DNA of 64,000 nt, taken from the NCBI GenBank assembly GCA_033851265.1, contig JAWWOW010000011.1, positions 124,001-188,000 of the forward strand. The letters are read 5' to 3'. Positions 1-8,685 of the stretch are shown piece after piece. The position numbers and the translations under genes are program-made. The notes beneath the pieces are model-generated. The model searched no databases. It saw only the letters and a program-made list of their open reading frames with translations, and was not told the origin of the DNA. Position 1 is the stretch's first letter, and each line of letters starts with the position of its first letter. Source of the DNA: JAWWOW01 sp033851265. GTDB taxonomy: Bacteria; Actinomycetota; Actinomycetes; JAWWOW01.

Positions 1-113
1 TCTCTCGCCGTTCCTACCTTGACCGGCCCGGCGCCAGCACTTGCGGTCAGTGCCAGGGCAGCGGCTGCGGAAGCGGCAGTGGCGACCGCGATCTTCATGG
101 TGCGGCGTTTCAT
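1..113 (-). CDS. secreted protein, N-terminal fragment (runs off window)
   Basis: Only the first 37 codons are inside the window. They read as a classical signal peptide: a basic start (MKRRTMK), then about 20 residues of Ala/Val/Leu ending in an A-x-A-like stretch (ASAGAG) where cleavage is likely. A strong ribosome site (GGGGGAGGAC) lies 5 bases before the ATG, which supports this start. The mature protein is not visible, so no function can be given. A dyad resembling BlaI/CopY operators sits about 80 bases upstream (193-208) and could control it. Confidence 0.7.
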   Translation of the reverse strand, partial: MKRRTMKIAVATAASAAAALALTASAGAGPVKVGTAR

Positions 114-192
114 GGGTGTCCTCCCCCGAGCGGATCCCCCGTGGACCCGACGCTGCCGGAGTCTGTCCAAATTGCCCGTCTTTGGCAACAGT

Positions 193-208
193 TACTACAA
201 ATGTAGGA
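193..208. promoter_or_regulatory. BlaI/CopY-like operator dyad
   Basis: TACTACA-AA-TGTAGGA: two 7-base arms, 6 of 7 positions symmetric, around the TACANNTGTA core that BlaI/MecI/CopY winged-helix repressors recognise. It lies between ilvC and the divergently read-out secreted gene at 1-113. No repressor gene of this family is in the window; assignment is by motif only. Confidence 0.4.
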
Positions 209-246
209 AGGATCTGTTACGCGAGAGCACCCAGTGGCTGGCTGTG

Positions 247-1242
247 CTACTCCTCCTCGATCCAGGCCATCAACGGCCGCAGTCGTGCGCCGACCTGCTC
301 GATGGGGTGGTTCGTCGCCTCCTCGGCGTACTTCGTGTAGTGCGGGCGGCCGGCGTCGTCCTCGCCGACCCACTCCCGGGCAAACGTGCCGTCGCGAATC
401 TCGCCGAGGATGCGACGCATCTCGGCTTTCGTCTCTTCGGTGACGATGCGCGGGCCACGGGTGTAGTCGCCGTACTCCGCCGTATCGGAGATCGACCAGC
501 GCATCTTGGAAAGGCCGCCCTCGTACATCAGGTCAACGATGAGCTTGAGCTCATGCAGACATTCGAAGTACGCCACCTCGGGCTGATAGCCGGCCTCGAC
601 CAACGTCTCGAACCCGGCCTGCACCAGCGCCGACGCCCCGCCGCAGAGAACTGCCTGCTCGCCGAAGAGATCGGTCTCGGTCTCCTCCGAGAAGGTCGTG
701 CGCAGTGCGCCTGCTCGCGTGCCGCCGATGCCCTTGGCATAGGACAGCGCCAGCGGCAGCGCCTGGCCGGTCGCGTCCTGCTCGATCGCGATGAGGACGG
801 GTACGCCGCGACCGTCAACGAACTGGCGTCGTACGAGATGACCAGGCCCCTTGGGCGCGACCATGGCGACATCGACAGATGGCGGCGGCGCGATGAGCCC
901 GAACCTGATGTTGAACCCGTGACCGAAGAACAGTGCGTCGCCGTCGCCCAGGTTCGGCGCAATGTCGTCTGAGTAGATGTGGCGCTGGGCCGTATCCGGC
1001 GCGAGCATCATGATGAGGTCGGCTTCGGCGGCAGCCTCGCGCGGGGTCACGACACGCAGGCCTTCCTCTTCGGCCTTGGCCCGGCTCTTCGAGGCCTCCG
1101 GCAGACCAACCCGAACGTCCACGCCCGAGTCGCGGAGGGACAACGCGTGCGCGTGACCCTGGCTGCCGTACCCGATGACCGCGACACGGCGGCCCTGCAC
1201 GACGCCAAGGTCAGCGTCGTCGTCGTAGTAGATCTCGGCCAT
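247..1242 (-). CDS. ilvC: ketol-acid reductoisomerase (class I)
   Basis: Second step of valine/isoleucine synthesis: NADPH- and Mg-dependent isomerisation plus reduction of acetolactate or acetohydroxybutyrate, cytosolic. The 331-residue length is that of short class I enzymes. The nucleotide-binding loop GYGSQGHA is at residues 24-31; the knotted C-terminal domain carries the metal-site region FSEETETDLFGEQ and the conserved SDTAEYGDY. A ribosome site AAGGGG lies 7 bases before the ATG. It is the last gene of an ilvB-ilvN-ilvC operon, 11 bases behind ilvN, so the attenuator upstream of ilvB should control it too. Confidence 0.97.
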   Translation of the reverse strand: MAEIYYDDDADLGVVQGRRVAVIGYGSQGHAHALSLRDSGVDVRVGLPEASKSRAKAEEEGLRVVTPREAAAEADLIMMLAPDTAQRHIYSDDIAPNLGDGDALFFGHGFNIRFGLIAPPPSVDVAMVAPKGPGHLVRRQFVDGRGVPVLIAIEQDATGQALPLALSYAKGIGGTRAGALRTTFSEETETDLFGEQAVLCGGASALVQAGFETLVEAGYQPEVAYFECLHELKLIVDLMYEGGLSKMRWSISDTAEYGDYTRGPRIVTEETKAEMRRILGEIRDGTFAREWVGEDDAGRPHYTKYAEEATNHPIEQVGARLRPLMAWIEEE

Positions 1243-1253
1243 CGATATCCCCT

Positions 1254-1790
1254 TCAGGCAGAACGATCTGCGGAGCGTTCGACACTACGCAGCGATCGGT
1301 CGGTGATGGAACGGGCACCTCGTGCAACGGCGACCATGCCGGACTGGACAAGCTCTTTGATCCCGAACGGCTCGAGCACACGAATGAGCGCATCAAGCTT
1401 GTCGACCGTGCCGGTTGCCTCGATCGTGACCGCGTCGGGGGCGACGTCAACCACCTTTGCGCGGAAGAGCTGAACGGTCTCGAGCACATGTGATCGCGTC
1501 GTGAGGTCGGCCTTGACCTTGACCAGCACGATCTCGCGCTGCACCGACCCTTCGGGGTCGAGCTCGACGATCTTCAGGACGTTGATGAGCTTGTTGAGCT
1601 GTTTCGTCACCTGCTCGAGAGGCAGATCCTCGACATTGACCACGATCGTCATGCGGGACACGTCGGCGTTCTCGGTGGGGCCCACCGCGAGCGAGTCGAT
1701 GTTGAAGCCACGGCGCGAGAACAAACTCGCAACGCGCGCGAGAACGCCGGGCTTGTTCTCGACGAGGACCGAAAGCGTGTGTCTGCTCAT
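1254..1790 (-). CDS. ilvN: acetolactate synthase regulatory subunit
   Basis: Small subunit that activates IlvB and gives feedback inhibition by valine. An N-terminal ACT domain (about residues 4-79, opening HTLSVLVENKPGVLARV) is followed by the ALS small-subunit C-terminal domain (about 84-158). The last 18 residues are Arg/Ser-rich and look non-conserved. Length 178 is usual for an actinobacterial IlvN. Its ATG overlaps the ilvB stop codon in an ATGA junction, implying translational coupling and balanced subunit production. Confidence 0.96.
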   Translation of the reverse strand: MSRHTLSVLVENKPGVLARVASLFSRRGFNIDSLAVGPTENADVSRMTIVVNVEDLPLEQVTKQLNKLINVLKIVELDPEGSVQREIVLVKVKADLTTRSHVLETVQLFRAKVVDVAPDAVTIEATGTVDKLDALIRVLEPFGIKELVQSGMVAVARGARSITDRSLRSVERSADRSA

Positions 1791-3547
1791 GTCATGTCCT
1801 CGGTGTCCCAGGACGGCGCCGTGTCGCGCGCAACCTTGATGTCATCGTTGCTCGAGCCGGCGGCCACCATCGGCCAGACCATTGCGTCGTTGTGCACGAC
1901 GAAGTCGATAACCACTGGGGCGTCATCGATCGCCATGGCCTCCTCGATTGTCTTGTCCACCTCGTCCGCCTTCTCACAGCGGAGTCCGATGCAGCCCATT
2001 GCGTCGGCCAACTTGACGAAGTCCGGCAGCGGACGGATGCCGCGCTTCAGGTCCGTGTTCGAGTAGCGCTCGTTGTAGAACAACGTCTGCCACTGACGCA
2101 CCATGCCGAGCGATCCGTTGTTGATGACGGCGACCTTGATGGGAATGTTTTCCATCGCGCAGGTGACCAGCTCTTGGTTGGTCATCTGGAAGCACCCATC
2201 GCCGTCGATTGCCCACACCGTGGTGTCCGGGCGACCGACCTTGGCGCCCATCGCAGCAGGCACCGCGTAACCCATCGTCCCGAGTCCGCCGGAGTTGAGC
2301 CACGTGTAGGGCTTCTCGTAGCGGATGAACTGGCTCGCCCACATCTGGTGCTGTCCAACGCCCGCGACATAGATGCCGTCGGGGCCGACGATCTCGCCCA
2401 GCCGCTTGATGGCGTATTGCGGTGAGAGGGATCCGTCATTCGGCTCGTCGTAGCCGAGGGGGTACGTCGTACGCCAGTCATCGAGCTGACGCCACCAACC
2501 GGTGAGATCCGGCTGTTGGCCGGCGTCGTGCAGCTCCTGAATCGCGACGATGAGGTCCGCGATCGTCTCGCGACAATCACCCACGATCGGCACGTCGGCT
2601 GCGCGGTTCTTGCCGATCTCAGCAGGATCAACGTCGGCGTGGATCACGGCGGCGCCGGGCGCAAACGTCGACAACTTGCCCGTCACCCGGTCGTCGAACC
2701 GGGCGCCGAGTGTCACCAGCAGGTCGGACTTCTGCAGCGCCGTAACGGCGGCGACCCCGCCGTGCATCCCCGGCATCCCGATATGCAGCGGATGGCTGTC
2801 GGGGAACGCGCCGCGGGCCATCAGCGTCGTCACGACCGGCATGCCGGTCAGCTCCGCGAGCACGCGCAGCTCGGCAACGGCCCGCGCCTTGAGTACGCCG
2901 CCGCCGACGTACAACACCGGCCGGCGTGCGTCCATCATCAGCCGGGCCGCCTCGCGCACCTGGCCGCTGTGCGGCTTGGCATTCGGCCGGTAGCCAGGTA
3001 GCTCGAGCTCGGGCGGCCAGGTGAACGCGGACTTCGCCTGCAGCACGTCCTTCGGCAGGTCGACAAGCACCGGTCCAGGGCGACCGGTCGACGCGAGGTG
3101 GAATGCCTCGGCGATCGTCCGCGGGATGTCCTTCGCGTCGGTGACGAGGAAGTTGTGTTTCGTTATCGGCATCGTGATGCCGCAGATGTCGGCCTCTTGG
3201 AAGGCGTCGGTTCCGATGGCAGCGCTCGGGACTTGCCCGGTGATCGCGACGATCGGCACCGAGTCCATGTGTGCGTCGGCGATGGGGGTGACCAGGTTGG
3301 TAGCCCCTGGACCTGACGTCGCCATGCAGACGCCGACGCGTCCGGTCGCTTGGGCGTAGCCCTCTGCTGCATGGCCAGCGCCCTGTTCGTGGCGGACCAG
3401 GATGTGCCGCAGCCGAGTGGAGTCGAACAACGGGTCGTACGCCGGAAGGATCGCGCCGCCGGGGATGCCGAAGACAACCTCGGCACCGACCTCTTCGAGC
3501 GCACGGACGAGCGACTGCGCTCCCGTGAGCTCCTCAGGTTGGCTCAT
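1787..3547 (-). CDS. ilvB: acetolactate synthase catalytic subunit
   Basis: Thiamine-diphosphate and FAD dependent first common enzyme of branched-chain amino acid synthesis; condenses pyruvate with pyruvate or 2-oxobutyrate. 586 residues, in the family range. Visible: catalytic Glu54 in RHEQGAGHAAEGYA, the central FAD/TPP-fold domain, and the TPP-binding signature from GDGCFQMTNQE to VINN (roughly residues 450-480). A ribosome site (AAGGG) precedes the ATG. The 5' leader holds a terminator hairpin and a short peptide with Ile-Leu-Val codons, so expression is very likely attenuated by charged branched-chain tRNAs. Overlaps ilvN by 4 bases. Confidence 0.97.
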   Translation of the reverse strand: MSQPEELTGAQSLVRALEEVGAEVVFGIPGGAILPAYDPLFDSTRLRHILVRHEQGAGHAAEGYAQATGRVGVCMATSGPGATNLVTPIADAHMDSVPIVAITGQVPSAAIGTDAFQEADICGITMPITKHNFLVTDAKDIPRTIAEAFHLASTGRPGPVLVDLPKDVLQAKSAFTWPPELELPGYRPNAKPHSGQVREAARLMMDARRPVLYVGGGVLKARAVAELRVLAELTGMPVVTTLMARGAFPDSHPLHIGMPGMHGGVAAVTALQKSDLLVTLGARFDDRVTGKLSTFAPGAAVIHADVDPAEIGKNRAADVPIVGDCRETIADLIVAIQELHDAGQQPDLTGWWRQLDDWRTTYPLGYDEPNDGSLSPQYAIKRLGEIVGPDGIYVAGVGQHQMWASQFIRYEKPYTWLNSGGLGTMGYAVPAAMGAKVGRPDTTVWAIDGDGCFQMTNQELVTCAMENIPIKVAVINNGSLGMVRQWQTLFYNERYSNTDLKRGIRPLPDFVKLADAMGCIGLRCEKADEVDKTIEEAMAIDDAPVVIDFVVHNDAMVWPMVAAGSSNDDIKVARDTAPSWDTEDMT

Positions 3548-3583
3548 CGAACGGCACCCTTCTGCGAACTAGATCCAGCCATC

Positions 3584-3613
3584 AAAAAACCCCCTGTGCG
3601 TAAGCACAGAGGG
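3584..3613 (-). terminator. ilvBNC attenuator (intrinsic terminator)
   Basis: On the minus strand a 10-base stem (CCCTCTGTGC with GCACAGGGGG, one G-U pair) with a 4-base loop is followed at once by six T residues. It lies between the leader peptide (3636-3677) and ilvB (start 3547), the position of a transcription attenuator. A second hairpin (GCTGAC-caatc-GTCAGC, 3624-3640) overlaps the leader-peptide stop codon and may be the competing or pause structure. Confidence 0.85.
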
Positions 3614-3635
3614 TCGCGCGCGAGCTGACGATTGG

Positions 3636-3677
3636 TCAGCCGGCACGCGTGGTGGATACGAGAATGTGATCGGACAC
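3636..3677 (-). CDS. ilvBNC leader peptide with Ile-Leu-Val
   Basis: A 13-codon reading frame, GTG start and TGA stop, encoding (M)SDHILVSTTRAG. Residues 5-7 are Ile-Leu-Val, the three end products of the pathway, consecutively. It is followed by hairpins ending in the terminator at 3584-3613. Ribosome stalling at these codons when any of the three charged tRNAs is scarce would let RNA polymerase read into ilvB. No ribosome site is seen; the promoter spacing (TTGACA-17-GACCGT) places the transcript start at the GTG itself, suggesting a leaderless mini-gene. Confidence 0.75.
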   Translation of the reverse strand: MSDHILVSTTRAG

Positions 3678-3684
3678 GAGGGCA

Positions 3685-3713
3685 ACGGTCCCCGATGGCC
3701 TTGGCGCTGTCAA
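3685..3713 (-). promoter_or_regulatory. ilvB operon promoter
   Basis: On the minus strand a perfect -35 box TTGACA (3713-3708) is separated by 17 bases from GACCGT (3690-3685), a poor but acceptable actinobacterial -10. Seven bases later comes the GTG of the leader peptide, the expected start point of the transcript. Confidence 0.55.
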
Positions 3714-3733
3714 GTCGTTTGGGATAAGCGGTC

Positions 3734-5839
3734 TCACGCCCTGAGACGCACGACCTCAGCGCCACGGTCGTCGTCGTCATCATCCTCGACGACGGCGCTG
3801 CGGCTCGCCGGACCGGTCACGGTCAGCCCGCGCTCGGTCAGCAGCCGGACTACGTCGTTGGCATGCAGCGGCTCGGCGAACAGGAAGCCCTGGCCGAGAT
3901 CGCAGCCCATCTCGAGCAGCGCATCCCGTTGGGCGGGCTCCTCGATCCCCTCGGCAACAACCGTGAGGCCGAGCTCCTGGCCCAACCGGATGATCGTCGA
4001 GGTGAGCGAGGTGAGCTCGGGCTTGATGCCGATCCCCGAGATGTAGGAGCGGTCGATCTTGAGGACGTCGACGGGAAGCCGCTGTAGGTACGACAGTGAG
4101 GAGTAGCCGGTGCCGAAGTCGTCGATCGCTAGCCGGACGCCGAGCTCGCGCAGAAGCACCAACTTGCTCAGAGTCCGATCCTCGGTGTCGACGAGGACGT
4201 TCTCGGTGATCTCGAGGGTGAGGGCGCTGGCCGGCATGCCCGCACTGCGCAGCACGGACGCCACCGAGTCGACCAGACCTGGTGCGCTGAGTTGACGCGC
4301 TGACAAGTTGACCGCGAGGTCGATCTCGAACCCGGCTCGACGCCAGCGCGCCACCTGGCGGCAGGCCTCCTCGAGGATCCATCGACCCAACGGGACGATC
4401 AGGCCCGACTCTTCGGCGACCGGGATGACCTCGACGGGCGCCACCCAGCCGCGCCGCGGATGGTTCCATCGCAACAGGGCTTCGACACCGACGACGTAGC
4501 CGCTGTGCAGGTCAAGTACAGGTTGGTAGTCGAGGCTGAACTCCGACGCCGACAGCGCGCGCCGGATGTCTGCTTCGAGTTCGACGCGGCGAACCGCTTC
4601 GCGGTGCATCTCCGGGACAAATACCTCGACGCGGTTGCGTCCGGCGCGCTTGGCAGCGCGCAACGCGAGTTCGGCGTCGACGAGCAGCTCGTCAGCACTC
4701 GTGTTCGGTCCGCTGAAGGCAACGCCGACGCTGGCACCAACGACGTGCTCGCGGCCCGCCACGGCGTACGGCGCATTCAATGAGTCGAGGAGCCGCTGCG
4801 CGACATCAAGCGCGCCACTGCGCTCGTCCTCGTCTTCGAGGAGTACGGCGAACGCGTCACCGTCGAGGCGCGCAACGGTGTCGCCTCCCCGGACAAGCCT
4901 GCGCAACCGGCGCGCGCACTGCATGAGCAACGTGTCGCCGGCTGCGTGACCAGCGGCTTCGTTTACCGCCTTGAACCTGTCGAGGTCGACGACGAGGACA
5001 GTCACGGGATGCTCGCGGGCACTCCGACCGTCGAGCAGGTGACGGAGACGGTCACGGAACAGCGAACGGTTAGGTAGGTCGGTCAGAGCATCGTGGTGTA
5101 CGAGGTGACTGAGGCGGCCTTCGAGTGCGGCCCGGTCACTGACGTCGCGGGTGTTGAGCACCAACCCCTGAACGCTCGGGTTGCCGCGATGGTCGGTGAC
5201 AGTCGATTCGGTCTCGACCCAGTTGCCGCGGCCGTCCCGAACGCGGCATTCGAACCGGACTGTGCCGTCGCTACCGCCGTCGACGAGTCCAGCGATCCGG
5301 CGGTGCACATCACGGACGTCTTCGAGATGGATGAGGTCGGTGATCCGGCGGCCGAGCATCTCGTCCGGGACGTAACCGAATACGCCGGTGACCGCGGGGC
5401 TGCAGTAGGTGATGACGCCGTCGTCATCGCAGACGGTGATGACGTCGCTCGACGCCTGCACGAGCGACCTGAAGTGCTCCTCGCGGGCGGCGAGTGCCGC
5501 ACCGAGCCGAGCGCGGTCGTGGAGCATGAGCACGAGCCGGACGCACAGCGCAGCGGCGACGCCGACCGCGACGGCGAGCGCGGCAGCTCCGGGCCGGGAC
5601 ACCGTGGCCAAGGCAACGAGTTGGACTCCGGCACCCACGGCAGCACCCACGAGAACGGGCAGGGCAACGCACAGCGGGAGCCGTCGGCGCGCACGCCGTC
5701 TACTGGCGTGCGCGGGGTCCGGCGACCGCTGCACGCCCTCCTTCTGGTGGGCCACGTCAGATCTATCGAGTGCATTGGCCTGCTGGTGCTCCCCCGTTCG
5801 GCGCAACATGCGCCTGGGCCGAGCAACGAAACCGGACAC
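3734..5839 (-). CDS. membrane PAS-GGDEF-EAL protein, probable c-di-GMP phosphodiesterase
   Basis: Order: two membrane segments (about residues 55-79 and 83-106), a PAS sensor (119-236), a GGDEF domain (about 245-408) and an EAL domain (about 418-672). The GGDEF signature is decayed to DGDAF (326-330), so cyclase activity is unlikely. The EAL domain keeps E453-A-L, ITEN (E546) and DDFGTGYSSL (573-582), so it should hydrolyse cyclic di-GMP. The C-terminus has a run of seven Asp. Start uncertain: GTG at 5839 gives 701 residues, but ATG at 5809 is possible and the first 50 residues are not conserved-looking. Stands alone between ilvB and ilvD; the input sensed by PAS is unknown. Confidence 0.88.
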   Translation of the reverse strand: MSGFVARPRRMLRRTGEHQQANALDRSDVAHQKEGVQRSPDPAHASRRRARRRLPLCVALPVLVGAAVGAGVQLVALATVSRPGAAALAVAVGVAAALCVRLVLMLHDRARLGAALAAREEHFRSLVQASSDVITVCDDDGVITYCSPAVTGVFGYVPDEMLGRRITDLIHLEDVRDVHRRIAGLVDGGSDGTVRFECRVRDGRGNWVETESTVTDHRGNPSVQGLVLNTRDVSDRAALEGRLSHLVHHDALTDLPNRSLFRDRLRHLLDGRSAREHPVTVLVVDLDRFKAVNEAAGHAAGDTLLMQCARRLRRLVRGGDTVARLDGDAFAVLLEDEDERSGALDVAQRLLDSLNAPYAVAGREHVVGASVGVAFSGPNTSADELLVDAELALRAAKRAGRNRVEVFVPEMHREAVRRVELEADIRRALSASEFSLDYQPVLDLHSGYVVGVEALLRWNHPRRGWVAPVEVIPVAEESGLIVPLGRWILEEACRQVARWRRAGFEIDLAVNLSARQLSAPGLVDSVASVLRSAGMPASALTLEITENVLVDTEDRTLSKLVLLRELGVRLAIDDFGTGYSSLSYLQRLPVDVLKIDRSYISGIGIKPELTSLTSTIIRLGQELGLTVVAEGIEEPAQRDALLEMGCDLGQGFLFAEPLHANDVVRLLTERGLTVTGPASRSAVVEDDDDDDRGAEVVRLRA

Positions 5840-5873
5840 CCCGCGCCAGACCGGGGCCTGCCGGGGGCGGCCC

Positions 5874-5879
5874 TAGGCT
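5874..5879 (+). promoter_or_regulatory. -10 box of the ilvD-like gene
   Basis: TAGGCT ends 7 bases before the ATG at 5887, so the transcript would start at the ATG. It fixes the start, since no ribosome site is visible and the open frame runs further upstream. Confidence 0.5.
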
Positions 5880-5886
5880 TGAGCGC

Positions 5887-7686
5887 ATGCCGACTCCGAA
5901 CGCCACACCCGTCGAGGGCGTGGCTGGTTTCGTCTCGACCAACCCCGGTCGGGACACCCAGCGAATTGGGACGGCGCGCTTCCTGGACGAGGATCCCGCC
6001 AAGATCCACAATCCAGTCTGGGCCGTGACCGGCAACCTCGGCGACAGCCAGTGCTACCTCGGCGTCATGGCGAAGGTCGCTGCGATCCAGACAGCAGCGT
6101 CTAAACGCATCGGCGCGGAGGACCTCCCGGTGCGGCTCATCGCGCCGGCGTACAGCCTCGGCGTCTCGGACGGACAGTTAAACGGCACCGACCGGATGCG
6201 TTTCTCGCTGATCGGCCGCGAGCTCGTCAACGACAGCATGGATCTGCATCTGAACGCCAACGACGTCTCCGGCCTGATCGCTGTCGTGGCATGTGACAAG
6301 CCACCGGTAGGAACGCTCGCCGCAATCCTCGAGCACAACGCGCCCGCGGTGGTCGTCTCAGACGGGTCCATCAAGCCCGGCATCGACCCGGAGACTGGAG
6401 AGCGCATCGACCTTGTCACGGCGTTCCAGGTCGCCGGGGATCCTGATCCGGAGATCCGCACGCGCACCGCGGTGCACGCGTGTCCCGGCCACGGAAGCTG
6501 CGGCGGGATGTTCACCTACAACACAATGCAGAGCTTCATCGGGGTGCTCGGTATGGAGCCGCTGCACATGGTCGCGCCGACATCGGACGATCCGCGCCGG
6601 CTGACCGACTTCCCGGATCAGCTCGTCGACCATCTCGTCATGGTGACGGACGCCGGCATCAGGCCGCGCGACATCGTGACACCGACCGCGCTGCGCAATG
6701 CGCTCACCGTCGCGATCGCGATGGGCGGCTCGACAAACGTCGCGTTGCACAGCGTCGAGATCGCTCGTGCCGCAGGAATCGACTTGTGGGGCGACGTCAT
6801 GAGCCAGAGCGAGTTCAATGCGCTGTCCCATCGGTTGCCGGTCCTCGTCAACATGCGCCCGTTCGGCTATTACTCGATGGTCGACGTCGAAGCCCGCGGT
6901 GGTCTTCCCGTCATCGTCAAGGAGCTCCTCGACGCGGGCCTTCTCGACGGCACTGCACTGACCTGCACCGGTGAAACGCTCGCTGAACAAGTACGTCGGC
7001 TCGATCCACCAGCGCCAGATCAGGATGTGATTCATCGAGTCATCAAGCCGTTCAAAGAAACCGGTGGGCTGCGCCTGCTGCAGGGCAACGTGGCGCCGGA
7101 CGGCGGCGCGATTCTGAAGGTGGCGGGCGTGGAAGGTGGCATGACCGGCGGTGTCTTCACCGGTCGGGCCCGAATCTTCAACAGCGAACACGCCTTGATC
7201 GCGGCGCTCGAGGTGCAACCGGAGTCCTTCGCCGACAACGACATGATCGTGATCCGCTATGAAGGGCCGCGGGGTGCGCCCGGCATGCCGGAGTTGCTCG
7301 ACCCGACATCGCGCATCACGGCGCTGTGCCGGCAACGAAACATCACCATCGCGTTGATGACCGATGCCAGGTTCTCGGGCGGCTCGGTCGGCCTCGTGAT
7401 CGGCCATGTCGCGCCGGAGGCCTACCTCGGCGGACCGATCGCCCTGCTCCAGGATGGCGACACGATCGTCGTCGACATCAACACCGATCGCCTCGACTGC
7501 TCCGAGCTTGACGACCCGGCGGAGTACGCGCGCCGCCTGGAGTCGTGGCAAGCGGCGACAACCTCCAACGGCGGGATACACCCGGACGTGACGCCGGTCA
7601 CGAGCCGCGTCCTCACGCGCATGCGCGCGACGGCCCGTCCGGCCTTGCAGGGCGGCGGCATGGCGAGCCAACTGACCCCCAACTGA
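5887..7686 (+). CDS. ilvD: IlvD/Edd-family dehydratase, divergent dihydroxy-acid dehydratase
   Basis: Likely third step of branched-chain amino acid synthesis (dehydration of dihydroxy-isovalerate/-methylvalerate by an iron-sulfur enzyme). 599 residues. Candidate cluster ligands: Cys56 (GDSQCYLG), Cys136 (VACDKP) and the CPGHGSCGGM motif (199-207). The C-terminal barrel has the family hallmark DARFSGG, then GLVIGHVAPEA and GGPIALLQDGD. The first cysteine is not in the usual PCN context of true IlvD, and the N-terminus is unlike standard enzymes, so a related sugar-acid dehydratase is possible; closeness to ilvBNC favours IlvD. Start chosen from the leaderless -10 at 5874. Confidence 0.75.
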   Translation: MPTPNATPVEGVAGFVSTNPGRDTQRIGTARFLDEDPAKIHNPVWAVTGNLGDSQCYLGVMAKVAAIQTAASKRIGAEDLPVRLIAPAYSLGVSDGQLNGTDRMRFSLIGRELVNDSMDLHLNANDVSGLIAVVACDKPPVGTLAAILEHNAPAVVVSDGSIKPGIDPETGERIDLVTAFQVAGDPDPEIRTRTAVHACPGHGSCGGMFTYNTMQSFIGVLGMEPLHMVAPTSDDPRRLTDFPDQLVDHLVMVTDAGIRPRDIVTPTALRNALTVAIAMGGSTNVALHSVEIARAAGIDLWGDVMSQSEFNALSHRLPVLVNMRPFGYYSMVDVEARGGLPVIVKELLDAGLLDGTALTCTGETLAEQVRRLDPPAPDQDVIHRVIKPFKETGGLRLLQGNVAPDGGAILKVAGVEGGMTGGVFTGRARIFNSEHALIAALEVQPESFADNDMIVIRYEGPRGAPGMPELLDPTSRITALCRQRNITIALMTDARFSGGSVGLVIGHVAPEAYLGGPIALLQDGDTIVVDINTDRLDCSELDDPAEYARRLESWQAATTSNGGIHPDVTPVTSRVLTRMRATARPALQGGGMASQLTPN

Positions 7687-7687
7687 C

Positions 7688-8617
7688 ATGGCGCACTTCG
7701 ACTTCGTTAGCGGCGACGGCACCCGTCTGCGGGGTTGGCGCAGTCGCGACGATGCGGGTGGCGTTCCCGTTGTCATCAGCAATGGGCTCGGTACGCCGCC
7801 GACCGCGTGGCCGGCACTCGTGCGCGCCGATAGTGGCTTCCGCGCTGTCACCTGGTACTACCGCGGCACTGGCGGATCGCAGCGCCCAGTGGATGAGACA
7901 GCGATCCGCGTCGAAGACCACATGGCCGACTTGCTCGCGCTCATGGACAACGAGGGCATCGACAAGGCCCTGCTCGTCTGCTGGTCCCTTGGCGTCAACA
8001 TCGCCTTCGAGTTCGCCGAGCGCTACCCGCATCGCGTCGCGGGGCTGCTCGCGGTCGCCGGCGTACCCGGCGGGACGTTCCATGCGATGGGCGGCCTGTT
8101 GCGCGTGCCACGCCGCTTGCGTCATCCGATGTTCGTCGCCGGGGCAAAGGTGCTGTCCGCGGCAGGCGGGAGCTTGTCGAAGGCGGCGCAGAGGATCCCG
8201 CTCAACTGGATGACGGTCAACGTCATCAATCACAGCGGATTCATGTTGCCTGCGGCCCGACCGGAGGTCGTCATCCCGGCGCTGGAAGAGTTCCGTCGCC
8301 ACGACTTCCGGTGGTACTTCCGGCTCGCTGTCGCCGGAGCAGAGCACGAACCGATGGATCTCGAGTTTGTCGAATGCCCGACGATCATCGTTGCCGGCAA
8401 GTGGGACGTGATTACGGGTCGGCGCGATCTCGAACGCGCGGCCGCGCGCATCCCGCACGCGCAACTCCACATACTTCCCGGATCCCATTTCCTGCCACTC
8501 GAGTACCCGAACGAGCTGGCGGAGCTGCTGCACGAGCTGGCTCGCAGGGCCGACATGGAACCCACGGTCGTGCAGATGCGCAGCCCTCGGCGTACGACGG
8601 ATGGCGCACGCGCCTGA
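7688..8617 (+). CDS. alpha/beta-hydrolase
   Basis: 309 residues with an alpha/beta-hydrolase fold. The nucleophile elbow is CWSLG, with Ser in the G-x-S-x-G position (first Gly replaced by Cys). The charge-relay Asp is likely in AGKWDVITG and the His in GSHFLPLE near the C-terminus. It starts one base after the TGA of the ilvD-like gene, so the two are cotranscribed. Substrate unknown; thioesterase, esterase and lactonase are all possible. Confidence 0.8.
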   Translation: MAHFDFVSGDGTRLRGWRSRDDAGGVPVVISNGLGTPPTAWPALVRADSGFRAVTWYYRGTGGSQRPVDETAIRVEDHMADLLALMDNEGIDKALLVCWSLGVNIAFEFAERYPHRVAGLLAVAGVPGGTFHAMGGLLRVPRRLRHPMFVAGAKVLSAAGGSLSKAAQRIPLNWMTVNVINHSGFMLPAARPEVVIPALEEFRRHDFRWYFRLAVAGAEHEPMDLEFVECPTIIVAGKWDVITGRRDLERAAARIPHAQLHILPGSHFLPLEYPNELAELLHELARRADMEPTVVQMRSPRRTTDGARA

Positions 8618-8685
8618 GCTTCCTGCTCGAGCGGAGATCTCGCTCAGGGGTACAGCGCCGGACGCCGCCGACCGAAATAGGGCAA

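Noticed and set aside
6358..7851. 497-codon minus-strand frame
   Set aside because: Antisense to ilvD; its product shows no domain while the plus strand has clear IlvD motifs.
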